From assembly GCF_001424835.1 (NCBI RefSeq), contig NZ_LMCQ01000019.1, forward strand, positions 460,507-524,506: a stretch of 64,000 nucleotides of DNA, read 5' to 3'. The notes under the pieces are model-generated. The model worked only from the letters and a program-made list of their open reading frames with translations, had not been told where the DNA came from and ran no database searches. Below, piece after piece: positions 62,701 to 64,000 of this stretch. Numbering within the stretch: position 1 is the stretch's first letter; each line of letters opens with the position of its first letter. The translations under genes were made by a program, and so were the position numbers. Source of the stretch: Variovorax sp. Root318D1 (lineage in GTDB: Bacteria; Pseudomonadota; Gammaproteobacteria; Burkholderiales; Burkholderiaceae_C).

Positions 62701-64000
62701 CGGCCACCGGCAACGGCGCGGTCGCCATGGGCAACACCAACATGGTCGGCGGCGGCGGGCAGGCTGTGAGCGCGGCCGGCACGGCGGCGCAGGGTGCGGT
62801 TGGCATCGGCTTCCAGAACACGGTAACAGGCCAAGGCGCTGTGGGAATTGGCGACCGCAACGTCGCCAATGGCACCAGCGCCATCGCTGTCGGCACCACT
62901 TCCACCGCCAGTTCCGCCGAGGCCGTGGCCATCGGCACCAACGCCACCGCCACTGGCGGCAAGGCGGTTTCCATCGGTTCGGGCAATACAGCCTACGGCA
63001 ACGGTGCCGTTGCGATCGGCGACCCGAGCTTCGCCAGTGGCACGGGTGCTTTCGTTGGTGGCGCTGACAACATCGCCAACAGCGACGGCACAGCGACTGC
63101 AACAGCCACCAACCAGGCCAACGGCGCGGTCGCTATCGGCAATGCCAACAAGGCGATAGGCCAAGGCAGCGTGGCGCTGGGCAACGGCTCCACGGCTGGC
63201 GCTGTCGGCATCGCGGGCAATGTGGCAATCGGCGACGGCGCCACGGCGATCGTGAGTGCCGGCGACGTTGCGCTGGGCTCGGGTTCGGTAACGGCAGCGC
63301 CCGTGGGCACGCCCGGTGTGACCATTGCGGGCACGCCCTATGTGTTCCAAGGGACGACGCCAGCCAGCACGGTGAGCGTGGGCAGCGTGGGCGCCGAGCG
63401 CACCATCACAAACGTGGCGGCGGGGCGCATCAGCGGCACGAGCACGGATGCCATTAACGGCAGCCAGCTGTTCGCCACCAACTCGGCCATTGATGCGGTG
63501 AGCGCCGTGGCCAATGCAGGCTGGAACGTGACCACGGCAGCCACCGGCACCGGCACTGCGACGGGCACCAGCGTGCAGAACATCGCACCGGGCGGCACGG
63601 CCACCTACACGGCGGGCAATAACGTCGCCATCCACGGCAGCCACCGGCACCGGCACTGCGACGGGCACCAGCGTGCAGAACATCGCACCGGGCGGCACGG
63701 CCACCTACACGGCGGGCAATAACGTCGCCATCACGCAGGTCGGTTCGGAAGTGCAGATTGCCACCAGCATGACGCCCACCTTCACCAGCGTGACGACGAC
63801 CAACCTGACGGCCACCGGCCCGACCACGCTGACTGGTGGCACCACCATCGGCGGCAGCCTGACGCTGAACCCGGCCACCACGGTAAACATGGGCGGCAAC
63901 GTCATCACCAACGTGGCGGCGGGCGTCAACCCGACCGACGTGGCCAATGTGAGCCAGATCACCACGCTGGCGACCACGCCTATGACCTTCACCGGCAACA
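59778..64000 (+). CDS. Trimeric autotransporter adhesin (YadA/Hia type), frameshifted and continuing past window
   Basis: ATG at 59778, preceded by AAGGGGAG. The N-terminus MNKTYRSIWNAALGAFVAAPE is an extended signal peptide region (ESPR), followed by a hydrophobic core ending near SPAYA. Then YadA-like head repeats (AVAIG..A.A.G), two HANS-type connectors (TNVAAGRITGTSTDAINGSQLFATNSAID and its copy) and stalk-type segments. It forms a trimeric surface adhesin secreted by type V. In the first frame the chain stops at 63720-63722 (1314 residues) because of a 100-bp tandem duplication at 63533-63732. The +1 frame after it is open and homologous to the window end. The membrane anchor lies outside. 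Confidence 0.9.
61176..61413 (+). repeat. Adhesin head module, copy 1 (copy 2 at 62610-62850)
   Basis: Near-identical DNA encoding GAVAIGDPNTATG..., NTATGNG(T/A)VAMG(H/N)TNMVGGGGQAV and QGAVGIGFQNT. Shows head growth by duplication. Confidence 0.75.
61536..62086 (+). repeat. Adhesin connector/stalk module, copy 1 (copy 2 at 63270-63920)
   Basis: The two copies are offset by 1734 bp and nearly identical (GTPGVTIAGTPYVFQGTTPAS, then the HANS motif, then NIAPGGTATYTAGNN and TSMTPTFTSVTT). Copy 2 is 100 bp longer because of the internal tandem duplication. Confidence 0.8.
63533..63732 (+). repeat. Exact 100-bp tandem duplication in the adhesin
   Basis: Unit 63533-63632 is repeated at 63633-63732 (starts CACGGCAGCCACCGG, ends AACGTCGCCATC). 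100 is not a multiple of three, so the second unit is read out of frame and ends at the TAA at 63720-63722. The parallel module at 61536-62086 has one unit. Confidence 0.9.

Noticed and set aside
61150..63900. Adhesin DNA repeats as a CRISPR or insertion sequence
   Set aside because: They encode YadA-type head and connector repeats in frame.

Overview
The window looks like chromosome from a high-GC betaproteobacterium of the Comamonadaceae, most likely Variovorax or a close relative. This is inferred from base composition, codon use, the gene order folC-dedD-cvpA-purF-metZ-gltX with a tRNA-Ala/Glu/Asp cluster, and the overall gene content. No 16S rRNA gene is present, so the genus is not proven.

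Layout. (1) 1-4.7 kb: an AT-richer island lying against the 3' end of a tRNA-Thr gene. It holds a truncated P-loop ATPase, a C-protein-controlled type II restriction-modification system (C box, C protein, HNH nuclease, 5-cytosine methyltransferase), a small ParC-like protein and a Vsr mismatch endonuclease. (2) 4.8-16.4 kb: core genes fbp, pepN, a HAD phosphatase and prfB with its programmed frameshift; then a methionine ABC transporter with two binding proteins, a short protein resembling a gutted acireductone dioxygenase, and a divergent LysR/aldo-keto reductase pair. (3) 16.4-24.1 kb: an orphan type VI secretion vgrG operon (VgrG, membrane protein, DUF2169-pentapeptide protein, pentapeptide protein, DUF3540, PAAR-like DUF4150) with no recognisable toxin. 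(4) 24.3-34.9 kb: housekeeping genes (racemase, hydrolase, aldo-keto reductase, ybaK, plsY, ridA, yajQ, murB, argG, ppnP, an ArsC/Spx-family gene). (5) 34.85-37.69 kb: a decayed integrative element inserted in the first codons of the ArsC-family gene, bounded by a 14-bp direct repeat and carrying a frameshifted tyrosine integrase. (6) 37.7-45.1 kb: folC-dedD-cvpA-purF-metZ-gltX and three tRNAs. (7) 45.1-54.8 kb: a MocR/GabR-type regulator divergent from gabT, an ABC importer, a ureohydrolase and gabD. Together these fit uptake of 4-guanidinobutyrate or a related compound and its conversion through GABA to succinate. (8) 54.8-64 kb: three paralogous OmpR-type regulators without a histidine kinase, a LacI-family regulator with triple operators, a DUF4019 secreted protein, a 45-residue small ORF and a large trimeric autotransporter adhesin that runs off the right end.

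The most interesting signal is in region 8. Four promoters (the DUF4019 gene, two of the orphan regulators, and the small ORF/adhesin) share a two-part DNA element: a GRACTAATGC-like box in either orientation, then about 40 bp later helically phased TCT triplets (offsets 0, 10, 21). The adhesin itself carries an exact 100-bp tandem duplication that throws it out of frame. Together these suggest a dedicated adhesin regulon built from progressively degenerate response regulators, possibly with an on/off switch in the adhesin.
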